A DNA stretch of 64,000 nucleotides from Curtobacterium sp. 'Ferrero'. Lineage in GTDB: Bacteria > Actinomycetota > Actinomycetes > Actinomycetales > Microbacteriaceae. Where the stretch lies: positions 191,254 through 255,253 of the forward strand of contig NZ_NXIA01000003.1 in NCBI RefSeq assembly GCF_002412165.1, written 5' to 3'. Below the pieces are notes generated by a model. The model was not told where the DNA came from. It worked only from the letters and a program-made list of their open reading frames with translations, and did no database searches. The translations under genes were made by a program, and so were the position numbers. Shown here one piece after another: positions 36,156 to 45,347 of the stretch; positions within the stretch are counted from its first letter, which is position 1; each line of letters begins with the position of its first letter.

Positions 36156-36359
36156 GTGCCGCATGGAGTCGTGACCGGGATCATCTTCGCCCTGACGCCG
36201 ACCGTCGTCGTCGGTCTGATCTTCTGGTTCGTCATGCGTGCGATCCTCCGGGCCGACCGCACCGAGCGGGCCGTGTACGCCAAGGTCGAGGCCGAGGAGC
36301 GCGCCCGCTTCGAGCGTGAGCACGGCCGACCCGCGCCCGCCCCGACCTCGGCCGAGTAG
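36156..36359 (+). CDS. Small single-pass membrane protein
   Basis: 67 residues. One membrane helix (FALTPTVVVGLIFWFVMRAIL) then a charged helix (RADRTERAVYAKVEAEERARFERE) and a Pro/Ala tail. GTG start at 36156 follows TACGAT (36144-36149) by six bases, so a leaderless message is likely. No family recognised; conserved-looking composition supports a real gene. Confidence 0.65.
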   Translation: MPHGVVTGIIFALTPTVVVGLIFWFVMRAILRADRTERAVYAKVEAEERARFEREHGRPAPAPTSAE

Positions 36360-36420
36360 CCCGACACCGACACCGACACCGGCCGTACCCGCCCCCGCAC
36401 GACGGGCACGGGACCCGCGC

Positions 36421-36478
36421 CGTGCCCGTCCGCCGAGCGACCCGCGCGCCGTGCCCGTCCGCCGAGCGACCCGCGCGC
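36421..36478 (+). repeat. Two 29-bp tandem repeats
   Basis: Identical units start at 36421 and 36450 (CGTGCCCGTCCGCCGAGCG and ten more bases each). They lie in a very GC-rich stretch between two small genes that also begins with GACACC-type triplets at 36362-36379. Confidence 0.85.
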
Positions 36479-36563
36479 CCGACACCGTCCGTTCACCCCG
36501 CCGTCGCAGGACCGTCGCCCGGGCGACGCGCCCCCGTCGTCCAATGGGGCGACGATCGACCCC

Positions 36564-36695
36564 ATGTCCATCACGCACGTCCGCAGCGCCCGGAGCCTCG
36601 TCGGCGACATCGAGAGCGAGTACGACGAGTTCGACCGCGACGCCGACCTCGAGGCCTCCAAGCGGCGCGAGGGGTGGCTCGAACCCTCCTGGTGA
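36564..36695 (+). CDS. Small acidic protein, 43 residues
   Basis: Short frame starting MSITHVRSARSLVGDIES with an acidic middle (EYDEFDRDADLE) and ending REGWLEPSW. A GACGAT hexamer lies seven bases before the ATG, a leaderless-type spacing, and a strong intrinsic terminator follows 21 bases after the stop. That context, and high GC at third positions, supports a genuine small gene; the function is unknown. Confidence 0.5.
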   Translation: MSITHVRSARSLVGDIESEYDEFDRDADLEASKRREGWLEPSW

Positions 36696-36715
36696 CCCGC
36701 TTCCCCCTCCTGCTT

Positions 36716-36765
36716 CGGGGTACGTCGGCCGGATCGATCTGATCCGCTCCGACGTACCCCGTTTT
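36716..36765 (+). terminator. Strong intrinsic terminator
   Basis: 13-bp stem CGGGGTACGTCGG with an inner GGATC/GATCC pairing, followed by TTTT. The remaining gap to the sigma-factor gene (36766-37041) is a long leader or promoter region with a GGGAGAGAG ribosome binding site at its end; I see no other gene in it. Confidence 0.8.
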
Positions 36766-37041
36766 CGTGTTCGTCTCACGCAGCGAATCGGGGTACATCC
36801 TTGCGTCCGCGCAAGAGAGTCCGATGCAACCGCGGAAACTCGGCGGAAGCCCCTTGATCTCGGGCCGGACGGCGGGCCAGACTGAGCCGGGGTTGTACCC
36901 CTCGGGGGACGGTTCGGGTGCTGAATCACGGAGACGCCTGGGAATCGATCGCTTCGGTTTGTGGGGTACGCCTCGCAACCGCTTTACTCATCAGCACCCC
37001 CACTGAAGGCCCATCACCGTCGAACGCAGGGAGAGAGTCAC

Positions 37042-38112
37042 ATGACGATCGCAACGGCAGCACCGAGCACGACGACCGGCACCACCCGCCGCTCCACGAC
37101 GAAGAAGGCCGCGGCCGCGAAGGCTGCCGACGCCTCCGCCGAGACCACCACCCTGGACACCGAGGTCGAGGCCGACGAGCAGCTCGCCGGCGTCCGCGGC
37201 GCATCGGTCGACCAGGTCGGCGACTACCTCCGCCACATCGGCCGACTCTCGCTCCTCACCGCCGAGGAAGAAGCACAGATCGCCCGCCGCATCGAGGTCG
37301 GTCTGTTCGCGGAGGAGAAGCTCAACACCGAGTCCGGCCTCGACAAGACCCTGCAGCGCGAGCTCCGCTGGCTCGTCCGCGACGGTGAGCGCGCGAAGGA
37401 GCGCATGATCACCTCGAACCTCCGCCTCGTGGTGAGCATCGCCAAGCGGTACTCGCAGCGCGGCCTGCCGTTCATGGACGTCATCCAGGAGGGCAACCTC
37501 GGGCTCGTCCGCGCGGTGGAGAAGTTCGACTTCACGCAGGGCTACAAGTTCTCGACCTACGCCACGTGGTGGATCCGTCAGGCCATCTCCCGCGGCCTGG
37601 CGGACAAGGCCCGCACGATCCGCATCCCGGTCCACACCGTCGAGCTGATCAACAAGATCTCGCGCACCGAGCGTGACCTGACGGTGGACCTCGGCCGCGC
37701 GCCGATGCCCGACGAGGTGGCGGCCGAGCTGAGCATGAGCGTCGAGGAGCTCCTCGACCTCAAGGGCCGCTCGCACGAGCCGGTGTCGATCCACACCGTC
37801 GTCGGCGACTCGGACGACAGCGAGCTCGGCGACTTCATCGAGGACGAGGACGCCGCCAGCCCGAACGAGCTCACCGAGACCACGCTGCTCCACCGCGACA
37901 TCCGCTCGATCGTCGCGGAGCTCCCGAGCGACGAGGCCAACGTGATCCGCATGCGCTACGGCCTCGACGACGACAAGCCGATGACGCTCGACGAGATCTC
38001 GAAGATCGTGCACACGACCCGCCAGGCGGTCAGCCGGGTGGAGTCCCGTGCGAAGCTGCGCCTGTTCGCCAAGGCGGTCTCGCAGGACATGCAGCTGTAC
38101 CTGACCGACTGA
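37042..38112 (+). CDS. Group 2 (SigB/HrdB-like) RNA polymerase sigma factor
   Basis: 356 residues, shorter than the primary sigma factor of this group, with a low-complexity Ala/Lys/Thr N-terminus. Region 1.2 (VDQVGDYLRHIGRLSLLTAEEE), region 2 (SNLRLVVSIAKRYSQRGLPF, DVIQEGNLGLVRAVEKFD, STYATWWIRQAISRGLAD), region 3 and region 4.2 (TLDEISKIVHTTRQAVSRVESRAKLRL) are all present. A vegetative or stress sigma of the SigB type is likely because there is no long acidic N-terminus. ATG 37042 preceded by GGGAGAGAG. Confidence 0.9.
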   Translation: MTIATAAPSTTTGTTRRSTTKKAAAAKAADASAETTTLDTEVEADEQLAGVRGASVDQVGDYLRHIGRLSLLTAEEEAQIARRIEVGLFAEEKLNTESGLDKTLQRELRWLVRDGERAKERMITSNLRLVVSIAKRYSQRGLPFMDVIQEGNLGLVRAVEKFDFTQGYKFSTYATWWIRQAISRGLADKARTIRIPVHTVELINKISRTERDLTVDLGRAPMPDEVAAELSMSVEELLDLKGRSHEPVSIHTVVGDSDDSELGDFIEDEDAASPNELTETTLLHRDIRSIVAELPSDEANVIRMRYGLDDDKPMTLDEISKIVHTTRQAVSRVESRAKLRLFAKAVSQDMQLYLTD

Positions 38113-38195
38113 GGTCAGCGACACTTCGGCCGGAGCACCGCTCCGGCTCGGGGAACGGGCCGCCCGTGGGAAGGCGGTCCGTGGGGTGATGGGAC

Positions 38196-38225
38196 GGCCC
38201 GCTCGTGCTCCGGCACGGGCGGGCC
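38196..38225. terminator. GC-rich terminator between sigma factor and NAD kinase
   Basis: Perfect 13-bp stem GGCCCGCTCGTGC with loop TCCG between convergent genes; ATTC follows on the plus side. Confidence 0.7.
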
Positions 38226-38303
38226 ATTCACGTTCCCGCCTGTGACCAACCGCGGCCGAGCGCGTTCCCGCCCGCGGCCGACACCGGCGGGCCGCCGGAG
38301 CCG

Positions 38304-39236
38304 TCAGTCCTCGAGCTCGTGCCCGAGCTTCTGCCGGAGATCGTGCGGGATGAGCTCGATGAGCTGGTCCGGGCGTACCGGCAGGTCGAGCAGGCTGAGC
38401 TTCACCCGACCGGTCCTGCCGTGCCGTGCCGCGTCGAGCCGGACCACGCTCGCGGCGTCCTTCCGCAGGCGGATGTCGATCTGTGCGCCGGTCGCGACCT
38501 CGCCGACGACGAGCCCGTCGACCTCGAGCGCCGCGCTCCGGGTGCCCTCGGCGATGTCGAGCCGGTACCGCTCGCGGGCCGCCAGCACGACGGAGCGGTC
38601 GATCCCCGCCATCGGTGCGACCGGGGTCACGACGGAGCCGGACAGGGCAGGGGAGAGCACCGGTCCGCCGGCGGCGTAGTTGTACGCGGTGGACCCGGCG
38701 GGCGTCGAGGCGACGACGGCGTCCGCCCGGTAGTACCCGTACCCGAGGCCGCCGACGCTGAGGTCAGCCGACACCTGCCCCGCCCCCGGCCGGCGCACGA
38801 CGGTGAGGTCGTTGAACGCCAGGTACTCGGTGCGGGCGCCGCTCCACGACAGCTTCGCCTCGAGCGCGTGGTGCGGCTCGAGCTGGTACTCGCCGGCCGA
38901 CAGCCGTTCGAGCGCGGTCTCGAGCTCCGGCGGCTCGATCTCGACGAGGAAGCCGACGTTGCCGTAGTTCACGCCGAGCACGGGGACGGGGCGCCGCGCC
39001 ACGAGCCGCATGGCCCCGAGCATCGTGCCGTCCCCGCCGAGGGCCACGACCATGTCGACGCGGTCGGTGAACTCGTCCTCGTCGACGACGTCGATGGTGC
39101 CGCCCAGCCGCTGCGCGTCGGCCCGTCGGGCGATGAGTTCGCCGCGGCCGGAGGCGTTCCACCGACGCAGGGTCTCGACGGACTCCTGCACGTTCTTGGT
39201 GGGGTGGACGACGAGGCCGACGACGGGCTGCTCCAT
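38304..39236 (-). CDS. nadK: NAD kinase
   Basis: 310 residues. The GGDGT motif (MVVALGGDGTMLGAMRL) and NYGNVGFLVEI, then STPAGSTAYNYAAGGPVLSP in the catalytic core. Phosphorylates NAD to NADP. ATG 39236 with TACGAT six bases upstream, so leaderless. It faces the Clp N-domain gene across 70 bp. Confidence 0.93.
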   Translation of the reverse strand: MEQPVVGLVVHPTKNVQESVETLRRWNASGRGELIARRADAQRLGGTIDVVDEDEFTDRVDMVVALGGDGTMLGAMRLVARRPVPVLGVNYGNVGFLVEIEPPELETALERLSAGEYQLEPHHALEAKLSWSGARTEYLAFNDLTVVRRPGAGQVSADLSVGGLGYGYYRADAVVASTPAGSTAYNYAAGGPVLSPALSGSVVTPVAPMAGIDRSVVLAARERYRLDIAEGTRSAALEVDGLVVGEVATGAQIDIRLRKDAASVVRLDAARHGRTGRVKLSLLDLPVRPDQLIELIPHDLRQKLGHELED

Positions 39237-39306
39237 GTGCGGATCGTACCGGGCGCTCCTGACGGGCCGGGAAGGTCGTCGACCGCTATGATATTCTACA
39301 TACACC

Positions 39307-39798
39307 ATGTCGATCACCCTCACGCCGCCCCACCTGTCCGTCGCGCTGCCGTCCGTCCGCCGAGGACGCGAACTCGTGCTCCTCGCCGACCTCGAAGCGC
39401 ACGAGGCGGGTTCCGCGTTCGTGGACGTCGAACACCTCCTGCTCGCTGCGGTGGTCCTCTGCCACGGGATGCCCGCCTTCCGGCCCGTCCTCGACCGTTT
39501 CGGTGTGGCCCCCTCGGCGATCCGCGAGCGCATCGCGGCGCCCGTCGACTCCCGTCACGAGTGCCCGGACGAACACGACCGCGTGACGTGCACCGTCGCG
39601 GTCGAGAGCCTGCTCGCGCGGGCGACCGTGCTCGCCAGCCCGCTCGACCGGATCCGCCCCGTGCACGTGCTCCTGGCGGCCCTCGACGGCGACTCGGCGA
39701 CCGTGCACCGCGCCCGTGGCGCGCTTCGGGTCGAGCGCGGGCGTTTCCGCCGCGCGATGCGCCGGACGGCGCGTCGCGCGGGTCACACGACCCGCTGA
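39307..39798 (+). CDS. Stand-alone Clp N-terminal domain protein
   Basis: 163 residues. Two Clp_N-like halves: one with GRELVLLADLEAHEAGSAFVDVEHLLLAAV and a second with VESLLARATVLASPLDRIRPVHVLLAALDGD, followed by a basic C-terminus (RRAMRRTARRAGH). No ATPase domain. Such proteins could act as adaptors or substrate competitors for ClpC, whose gene starts 208 bp downstream. The upstream TATGATATTCTACATA stretch is unusually AT-rich for this genome and likely contains the promoter or an operator. Confidence 0.8.
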   Translation: MSITLTPPHLSVALPSVRRGRELVLLADLEAHEAGSAFVDVEHLLLAAVVLCHGMPAFRPVLDRFGVAPSAIRERIAAPVDSRHECPDEHDRVTCTVAVESLLARATVLASPLDRIRPVHVLLAALDGDSATVHRARGALRVERGRFRRAMRRTARRAGHTTR

Positions 39799-39830
39799 CG
39801 GCCGACGCGTCGGGGCGTTGACCGGGTGGC

Positions 39831-39872
39831 GGACGGGAGGCACGGGGCGGCGCCGCCACGTGCCTCCCGTCC
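39831..39872. terminator. 14-bp stem-loop before clpC
   Basis: GGACGGGAGGCACG pairs with its complement CGTGCCTCCCGTCC around a GC-rich 14-base loop. Probable terminator of the Clp N-domain gene; the remaining 39873-40006 is clpC leader. Confidence 0.65.
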
Positions 39873-40006
39873 GCTCTGTGAACAGGAGGTGCGCAGGAGC
39901 GCACCGGGGTCACGCCCACGGCGAACAGGGGCAGACCACCGAGGGTGCGCTGGTTAGTCTCGATGTACGTCACCGGGCCAGCATCCGGTCCGGCAAGGGA
40001 GAGCAC

Positions 40007-42505
40007 ATGTTCGAGAGATTCACCGACCGAGCCCGTCGTGTTGTCGTCCTCGCTCAAGAAGAAGCGAAGATGCTCAACCACAACTACATCGGCACCGAGC
40101 ACATCCTCCTCGGCCTCATCCACGAGGGCGAGGGCGTCGCCGCCAAGGCGCTGGAGTCGCTCGGCATCTCGCTCGATGCCGTCCGCGAGCAGGTCCAGGA
40201 CATCATCGGGCAGGGGCAGCAGCAGCCGACCGGGCACATCCCGTTCACGCCGCGCGCCAAGAAGGTGCTCGAGCTGTCCCTGCGCGAGGCGCTGCAGCTC
40301 GGCCACAACTACATCGGCACCGAGCACATCCTCCTCGGCCTCATCCGCGAGGGCGAGGGTGTCGCTGCCCAGGTGCTCGTCAAGCTCGGCGCGGACCTCA
40401 ACCGCGTCCGCCAGCAGGTCATCCAGCTCCTGTCCGGCTACCAGGGCAAGGAAGCGGTCGCCGTCGGCGGCGAGACCCAGCAGAACGCGCAGCAGGGGTC
40501 GCAGGTCCTCGACCAGTTCGGTCGGAACCTCACCCAGGCAGCGCGCGACGCCAAGCTCGACCCGGTCATCGGGCGCGAGAAGGAGATGGAGCGGGTCATG
40601 CAGATCCTCTCCCGTCGCTCCAAGAACAACCCCGTCCTGATCGGTGAGCCGGGCGTCGGCAAGACCGCGGTCGTCGAGGGCCTCGCCCAGGCGATCGTCA
40701 AGGGCGACGTCCCGGAGACGCTGAAGGACAAGCAGCTCTACTCGCTCGACCTCGGGTCGCTCATCGCCGGGTCCCGCTACCGCGGTGACTTCGAGGAGCG
40801 CCTCAAGAAGGTCACGAAGGAGATCCGCACCCGCGGCGACATCATCGTCTTCATCGACGAGATCCACACGCTCGTCGGTGCCGGTGCTGCCGAGGGCGCG
40901 ATCGACGCCGCGTCGATCCTCAAGCCGCTCCTCGCCCGTGGTGAGCTCCAGACCATCGGTGCCACCACGCTCGACGAGTACCGCAAGCACTTCGAGAAGG
41001 ACGCCGCACTCGAGCGTCGCTTCCAGCCGGTGCAGGTCAACGAGCCGTCGCTGCCCCACGCGATCAACATCCTCAAGGGCCTCCGTGACAAGTACGAGGC
41101 GTTCCACAAGGTGTCCATCACCGACGGCGCGATCGTCGCCGCGGCGAACCTCGCCGACCGTTACGTGCAGGACCGCTTCCTGCCGGACAAGGCCATCGAC
41201 CTGATCGACGAGGCCGGCGCACGCCTCCGCCTGTCGATCCTGTCGGCGCCGCCGGAGCTCCGCGAGTTCGACGAGAAGATCTCGACGGTCCGCGGGTCGA
41301 AGGAAGCCGCCATCGAGGAGCAGGACTTCGAGAAGGCCGCGAGCCTGCGCGACGAGGAGAAGAAGCTCCTCGGCGAGCGTCTCCGCCTCGAGAAGCAGTG
41401 GCGTGCGGGTGACGTCGCCGCGTCCGGCACCGTCGACGAGGGCATCATCGCCGAGGTCCTGGCGCAGGCCACGGGCATCCCGGTGTTCAAGCTCACGGAA
41501 GAGGAGACCTCGCGGCTCGTCTTCATGGAGAAGGCCCTGCACGAGCGCGTCATCGGACAAGAGGAAGCCATCTCGGCCCTCTCGAAGACGATCCGCCGCA
41601 CCCGTGCCGGTCTGAAGGACCCGAACCGTCCCTCGGGCTCGTTCATCTTCGCCGGCCCCACCGGTGTCGGGAAGACCGAGCTCGCCAAGGCGCTCGCCGA
41701 GTTCCTCTTCGACGACGAGGGCGCGCTGATCTCCCTCGACATGTCGGAGTTCGGCGAGAAGCACACGGTCTCGCGACTCTTCGGTGCCCCTCCCGGGTTC
41801 GTCGGCTTCGAGGAGGGCGGCCAGCTCACCGAGAAGGTGCGTCGCAAGCCGTTCTCCGTGGTCCTCTTCGACGAGATCGAGAAGGCCCACCCGGACATCT
41901 TCAACTCGCTGCTGCAGGTGCTCGAAGAGGGCCGTCTGACCGACGGTCAGGGTCGCGTCGTCGACTTTAAGAACACCGTCATCATCATGACCACGAACCT
42001 CGGTTCGCAGGGCATCGCCGGTGGCCCGGTGGGCTTCCAGATCGAGGGTGACTCGGGCGTCGGCTACGACCGCATGCGCTCGAAGGTGAACGAGGAGCTC
42101 AAGAAGCACTTCAAGCCTGAGTTCCTCAACCGCGTCGACGACACGATCGTGTTCCCGCAGCTCTCGCAGGACGAGCTGCTGCAGATCGTGGACCTGTTCG
42201 TGAAGCGTCTGGCGGACCGCCTGCTCGACCGCGACATGACGGTGGAGCTCACGCTCGCCGCCAAGGAGCAGCTCATCAAGGTCGGGTTCGACCCCGCCCT
42301 GGGTGCTCGCCCCCTCCGCCGCGCGATGCAGCACGAGGTCGAGGACCAGCTGTCCGAGCACATCCTGCAGGGTGAGCTCAACGCCGGCGACCACGTCAAG
42401 GTCGACTTCCACGACGGTGCGTTCCAGTTCGAGACCGGGCGTCAGCCGGGTCGCGAGGAGGTCCTCACCGGCGCTGCCGAGACGGCCGGCGAGATCGAGT
42501 CCTAG
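40007..42505 (+). CDS. clpC: ATP-dependent Clp protease ATPase subunit ClpC
   Basis: 832 residues. Two N-terminal Clp_N repeats ([14 protein letters not shown] occurs twice), first AAA module with GEPGVGKT near residue 214, a UVR motif ([19 protein letters not shown]) in the middle domain, second AAA module with GPTGVGKT near residue 550, and a C-terminal D2-small domain ending [20 protein letters not shown]. It unfolds substrates for ClpP. ATG 40007 with AAGGGAGAG. Longer upstream frame is not used. Confidence 0.96.
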   Translation: MFERFTDRARRVVVLAQEEAKMLNHNYIGTEHILLGLIHEGEGVAAKALESLGISLDAVREQVQDIIGQGQQQPTGHIPFTPRAKKVLELSLREALQLGHNYIGTEHILLGLIREGEGVAAQVLVKLGADLNRVRQQVIQLLSGYQGKEAVAVGGETQQNAQQGSQVLDQFGRNLTQAARDAKLDPVIGREKEMERVMQILSRRSKNNPVLIGEPGVGKTAVVEGLAQAIVKGDVPETLKDKQLYSLDLGSLIAGSRYRGDFEERLKKVTKEIRTRGDIIVFIDEIHTLVGAGAAEGAIDAASILKPLLARGELQTIGATTLDEYRKHFEKDAALERRFQPVQVNEPSLPHAINILKGLRDKYEAFHKVSITDGAIVAAANLADRYVQDRFLPDKAIDLIDEAGARLRLSILSAPPELREFDEKISTVRGSKEAAIEEQDFEKAASLRDEEKKLLGERLRLEKQWRAGDVAASGTVDEGIIAEVLAQATGIPVFKLTEEETSRLVFMEKALHERVIGQEEAISALSKTIRRTRAGLKDPNRPSGSFIFAGPTGVGKTELAKALAEFLFDDEGALISLDMSEFGEKHTVSRLFGAPPGFVGFEEGGQLTEKVRRKPFSVVLFDEIEKAHPDIFNSLLQVLEEGRLTDGQGRVVDFKNTVIIMTTNLGSQGIAGGPVGFQIEGDSGVGYDRMRSKVNEELKKHFKPEFLNRVDDTIVFPQLSQDELLQIVDLFVKRLADRLLDRDMTVELTLAAKEQLIKVGFDPALGARPLRRAMQHEVEDQLSEHILQGELNAGDHVKVDFHDGAFQFETGRQPGREEVLTGAAETAGEIES

Positions 42506-42525
42506 GACGCGACCACCTTCTGACT

Positions 42526-42557
42526 GGAGGCGCGGTGCCAGCTGGCACCGCGCCTCC
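42526..42557 (+). terminator. clpC terminator stem-loop
   Basis: Perfect 15-bp stem GGAGGCGCGGTGCCA with a two-base loop, 20 bases after the clpC stop. Shares the GGAGGCGCGG/CCGCGCCTCC ends with the hairpin at 19051. Confidence 0.75.
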
Positions 42558-42636
42558 CGTCCGTCTGGTGGTCCGGCGCAGTCCGGATCCCGTCACGTTG
42601 CGCGGATCACGCGCCACGTGTGCCGCGCTCGCGCGG

Positions 42637-42642
42637 TACGGT
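42637..42642 (+). promoter_or_regulatory. -10 element of the 6C-type RNA
   Basis: TACGGT, about seven bases before the presumed RNA start; a GC-rich stretch with no obvious -35 lies upstream. Confidence 0.5.
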
Positions 42643-42648
42643 GGATCC

Positions 42649-42755
42649 ACACCCGAGGCGTTCCCCCCAGCTCCTCGGATGTGAGCGGCTCGACCGTTCC
42701 CCCCAACTCGTCGAGTCGCCGACGGCCCCGGTCCTTCAGGACCGGGGCCGTTGCT
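42649..42755 (+). ncRNA. 6C RNA (actinobacterial small RNA)
   Basis: Two consecutive stem-loops each expose a run of six C. First: CCGAGG pairs with CCTCGG around loop CGTTCCCCCCAGCT (42653-42678). Second: CTCGAC pairs with GTCGAG around CGTTCCCCCCAACTC (42689-42715). A strong terminator follows (13-bp stem ACGGCCCCGGTCC, loop TTCA, 42722-42751, then a short T-rich tail). The 6C RNA family is defined by exactly this pair of C6 loops. Its targets are thought to carry G-rich ribosome binding sites. No open reading frame explains the sequence. Confidence 0.85.
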
Positions 42756-42793
42756 CGTTCCGTGCTGCGTCTCGGGTCGTTCCGTGTCCCGGG

Positions 42794-43246
42794 TCAGGCC
42801 TGGACGTCGCCGCGCCACCCCGGCTCGGTGGGGGCGTTCTCGACGCGCTCCTTGAAGTTCTGCAGGTCCTTCTTCACGGCGTGCCCGCCGACACCCACCG
42901 CGGAACCGAGCTTCTCGAGCAACCCGGTCGGTTCCCAGTCGATCTGCGCCGTGACGCGGGTCTGGGTGTCCGACAGCTTGTGGAACGTGACGGCGCCGGC
43001 GTGCTGGGTCTCACCGTCTGCCACCGTCCACGCGACCCGCTCGTCGGGGTGCTGCTCGGCGATCACGGCGCGGAAGTCCCGCTCCTGACCGGCCACCTCC
43101 ACGGTCCAGTCGGTGGTGGTGTCGTCGACCTGGACGATCTTCACGACCTCGTCGAGGAACTCCGGGAACTCCTCGAAGCGGGTCCACTGGTCGTAGGCCT
43201 GGCGGACGGGGACGTCGACGTCGACGGTCTCGATGATCTGGGGCAT
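42794..43246 (-). CDS. SRPBCC (START/Bet v1-like) family protein
   Basis: 150 residues. Starts MPQIIETVDVDVPVRQAYDQWTRF, followed by FPEFLDEVVKIVQVDD and a beta sheet with TRVTAQIDWEPTGLLEKLGSAVG, the polyketide cyclase/dehydrase-like pattern that often precedes ligand binding. Ligand unknown. Convergent with the 6C RNA. A GAAGGAGC ribosome binding site lies upstream of ATG 43246. Confidence 0.83.
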   Translation of the reverse strand: MPQIIETVDVDVPVRQAYDQWTRFEEFPEFLDEVVKIVQVDDTTTDWTVEVAGQERDFRAVIAEQHPDERVAWTVADGETQHAGAVTFHKLSDTQTRVTAQIDWEPTGLLEKLGSAVGVGGHAVKKDLQNFKERVENAPTEPGWRGDVQA

Positions 43247-43436
43247 GCTGCTCCTTCGTCGTGTGCGGTTCCGGGCCGTCCGTCTGGTGTGGCGAGTCGG
43301 CCCTGTGTGCGGCGCCGACGCTAGGCGGGTGCCTCTGGGTGGGCGTCCGGGAACCGCGTGGGTCGGCCGAGCGGGCTGCGGGTGGCGGGGGCGGTGTTCG
43401 GGAACCGCGCTCCGGGACGGCGCTACAGTGAACCGG

Positions 43437-43979
43437 ATGACAGCACACGGTCGGCACGCCTTCCACGAACGCGACGAGCACGGGATCCTCGTGCGCCCGG
43501 CCGTCGCCTCCGACGTCCCGCACATCCAGCGGCTGATCGCCCCCTACGTGGATCGACGCATCCTGCTCGGCAAGGAGAACGTCGCCCTGTACGGGTCGAT
43601 CCAGCAGTTCCGCATCGCGGAGGGGCCCGACGGCGTCCCGATCGGCTGCGGCGCCCTCGCCGTGTTCTGGGACGACATCGCCGAGGTCCGCACCCTCGCC
43701 CTCGACGCCGACTGGATCCACAAGCGCGTCGGACACCGCATGCTCGAGGCGCTCGAGCACGACGCCCGCGAGCTCGGTGTCGCCCGCATCTTCTGCCTGA
43801 CGTTCGAGGTGGAGTTCTTCACGAAGCACGGGTACCTCGAGATCGGGGAAGAGGTCGTCTCGCCCGAGGTGTACGCCGAGCTCGTGCGCTCGTCGGACGA
43901 GGGGGTCGCGGAGTTCCTCGACCTCGCCCGGGTGAAGCCGAACACGCTCGGCAACACCCGCATGCTGAAGATCCTCTGA
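43437..43979 (+). CDS. argA: Amino-acid N-acetyltransferase (N-acetylglutamate synthase)
   Basis: 180 residues, GNAT fold. Features shared with the short actinobacterial ArgA (Rv2747 type): VRPAVASDVPHIQRLIAPYV, RRILLGKENVALYGSIQQF, GCGALAVFWDDIAEVRTLALD, IFCLTFEVEFFTKHGYLEI and VKPNTLGNTRMLKIL. It acetylates glutamate at the start of arginine synthesis. ATG 43437 follows TACAGT by seven bases; a GTG at 43428 in frame overlaps that hexamer and is less likely. Confidence 0.9.
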   Translation: MTAHGRHAFHERDEHGILVRPAVASDVPHIQRLIAPYVDRRILLGKENVALYGSIQQFRIAEGPDGVPIGCGALAVFWDDIAEVRTLALDADWIHKRVGHRMLEALEHDARELGVARIFCLTFEVEFFTKHGYLEIGEEVVSPEVYAELVRSSDEGVAEFLDLARVKPNTLGNTRMLKIL

Positions 43980-44043
43980 CGAGATGCCCTGACGCGTCGC
44001 GCGGCATCCGAACGCGCGGGGTCCGGGGTCCTACCCTGTGCCC

Positions 44044-44751
44044 ATGTCGTCGTTCCGCCACCCTGTCGGCCCGGAGAAGCCGGGTGTCTACTGGCGTCGC
44101 CGTGCGCTCGTGCTCGGTGCGGTGCTGCTCGTCGTGGTCGTCGTCGTGCTGATCGTCGTTGGACGGGGCTCCGGGGCGACCGGGGCCGATGCGGCGGGGC
44201 CGTCGGCGTCGGCGTCGTCTTCTTCGGCCTCGTCGTCTTCTTCGTCTTCTTCTTCCGGCTCGTCGTCGTCCGGGTCTTCGTCTGGTGGCGCGGGGGCGGC
44301 GTCGGGCGCGTCGTCACCGACGCCGACCGCGTCCGCCGCTGCCGACGGCGCAGCGTGCGCGAAGGACCAGATCGAGCTGACGCCCGTCGTCGACAAGACC
44401 TCCTACGGACCCACCGAGGACCCGAAGATCGCCATGTCGATCACGAACACCGGATCGAACGCGTGCCACATCGACCTTGGGTCGGCGCAGCAGGTGCTCA
44501 CCATCAGCTCCGGGGAGGAGCAGTACTGGTCGTCGAAGGACTGCCAGACGAACGGCACTGACCAGGACGTCACGATCAAGGCGGGGCAGAAGCTCACGAC
44601 GCCGTCGATCGCGTGGGACCGCACCCGGTCGTCGACCACGACGTGCGACTCCGCGCGAGCGTCCGTCACCGCTGGGGGAGCGAGCTACCACCTGTCGGTC
44701 GCGGTGGGGAACATCCAGAGTGCGAAGTCGGTGCAGTTCATCCTGCAGTAG
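44044..44751 (+). CDS. Membrane-anchored protein with Ser-rich linker, DUF4232-like
   Basis: 235 residues. One membrane helix (LVLGAVLLVVVVVVLIVVG), then ~50 residues that are almost all Ser/Gly/Ala (SASSSSASSSSSSSSSGSSSS), then an extracellular beta-sandwich with three or four cysteines (GAACAKDQ, NACHIDLG, KDCQTNG, TTTCDSA), likely two disulfides. Function unknown. ATG 44044 chosen because TACCCT (44032-44037) lies six bases upstream. Confidence 0.75.
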   Translation: MSSFRHPVGPEKPGVYWRRRALVLGAVLLVVVVVVLIVVGRGSGATGADAAGPSASASSSSASSSSSSSSSGSSSSGSSSGGAGAASGASSPTPTASAAADGAACAKDQIELTPVVDKTSYGPTEDPKIAMSITNTGSNACHIDLGSAQQVLTISSGEEQYWSSKDCQTNGTDQDVTIKAGQKLTTPSIAWDRTRSSTTTCDSARASVTAGGASYHLSVAVGNIQSAKSVQFILQ

Positions 44752-44814
44752 CAGGCCGCGTGCCGGCGTCCCGATCTCCGCGTCGCGCGAATGCGGCGCC
44801 GGGAGCGGACAGCA

Positions 44815-44850
44815 GAACGGGCCCGCCGTCCGGAGACGACGAGCCCGTTC
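44815..44850 (-). terminator. Hairpin after the cold-shock gene
   Basis: Stem GAACGGGC/GCCCGTTC, 15 bases past the cspA stop on the minus strand, with a T-rich TTCTG end. Confidence 0.5.
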
Positions 44851-44865
44851 AGGGTGTTCCGGTGA

Positions 44866-45072
44866 TCAGCCGATGACCGAGATGTTCTCGGCCTGCGGGC
44901 CCTTGCGGCCCTCGGTGATCTCGAACTCCACCTTCTGGTTCTCCTCGAGCGACTTGTAGCCGCTGCCCGAGATCGCGGAGAAGTGCGCGAAGACGTCAGC
45001 GCTGCCGTCGTCCGGAGCGATGAAGCCGAAGCCCTTTTCGTTGTTGAACCACTTGACGGTCCCAGTTGCCAT
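44866..45072 (-). CDS. Cold-shock domain protein
   Basis: 68 residues, one cold-shock domain. RNP1 KGFGFIAP and RNP2 VFAHFSAI are intact, with [17 protein letters not shown] at the start. RNA chaperone that melts structure at low temperature. The gene has a long leader shared with the divergent gene at 45348 (275 bp), as is common for cold-shock genes. Ribosome binding site AAGGAAACG. Confidence 0.95.
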   Translation of the reverse strand: MATGTVKWFNNEKGFGFIAPDDGSADVFAHFSAISGSGYKSLEENQKVEFEITEGRKGPQAENISVIG

Positions 45073-45347
45073 GATGGCGTTTCCTTACTTTCTTGCGAGG
45101 CGGCATGTTCTGCCGCTGATCCGCCGACGGTCGTCGTCGGATCGATGCGCCCCGCGGGCATGGACCGGCGGAACGGGTTCGGGGCCAGGCGACCTGGGAA
45201 GGTCAGTGACCGATGGCGCTCGTGGTGCTGTGCACCGGAAGAACGATGGACTCCCGCCGGAGCGGTTGTGACCAACTTACCGTCCCTGGGCGTCAAGGGA
45301 AGAGCCGGGGTCGCATTCGGGCCGAAGAATCTGGTGGACTAGGGGTG

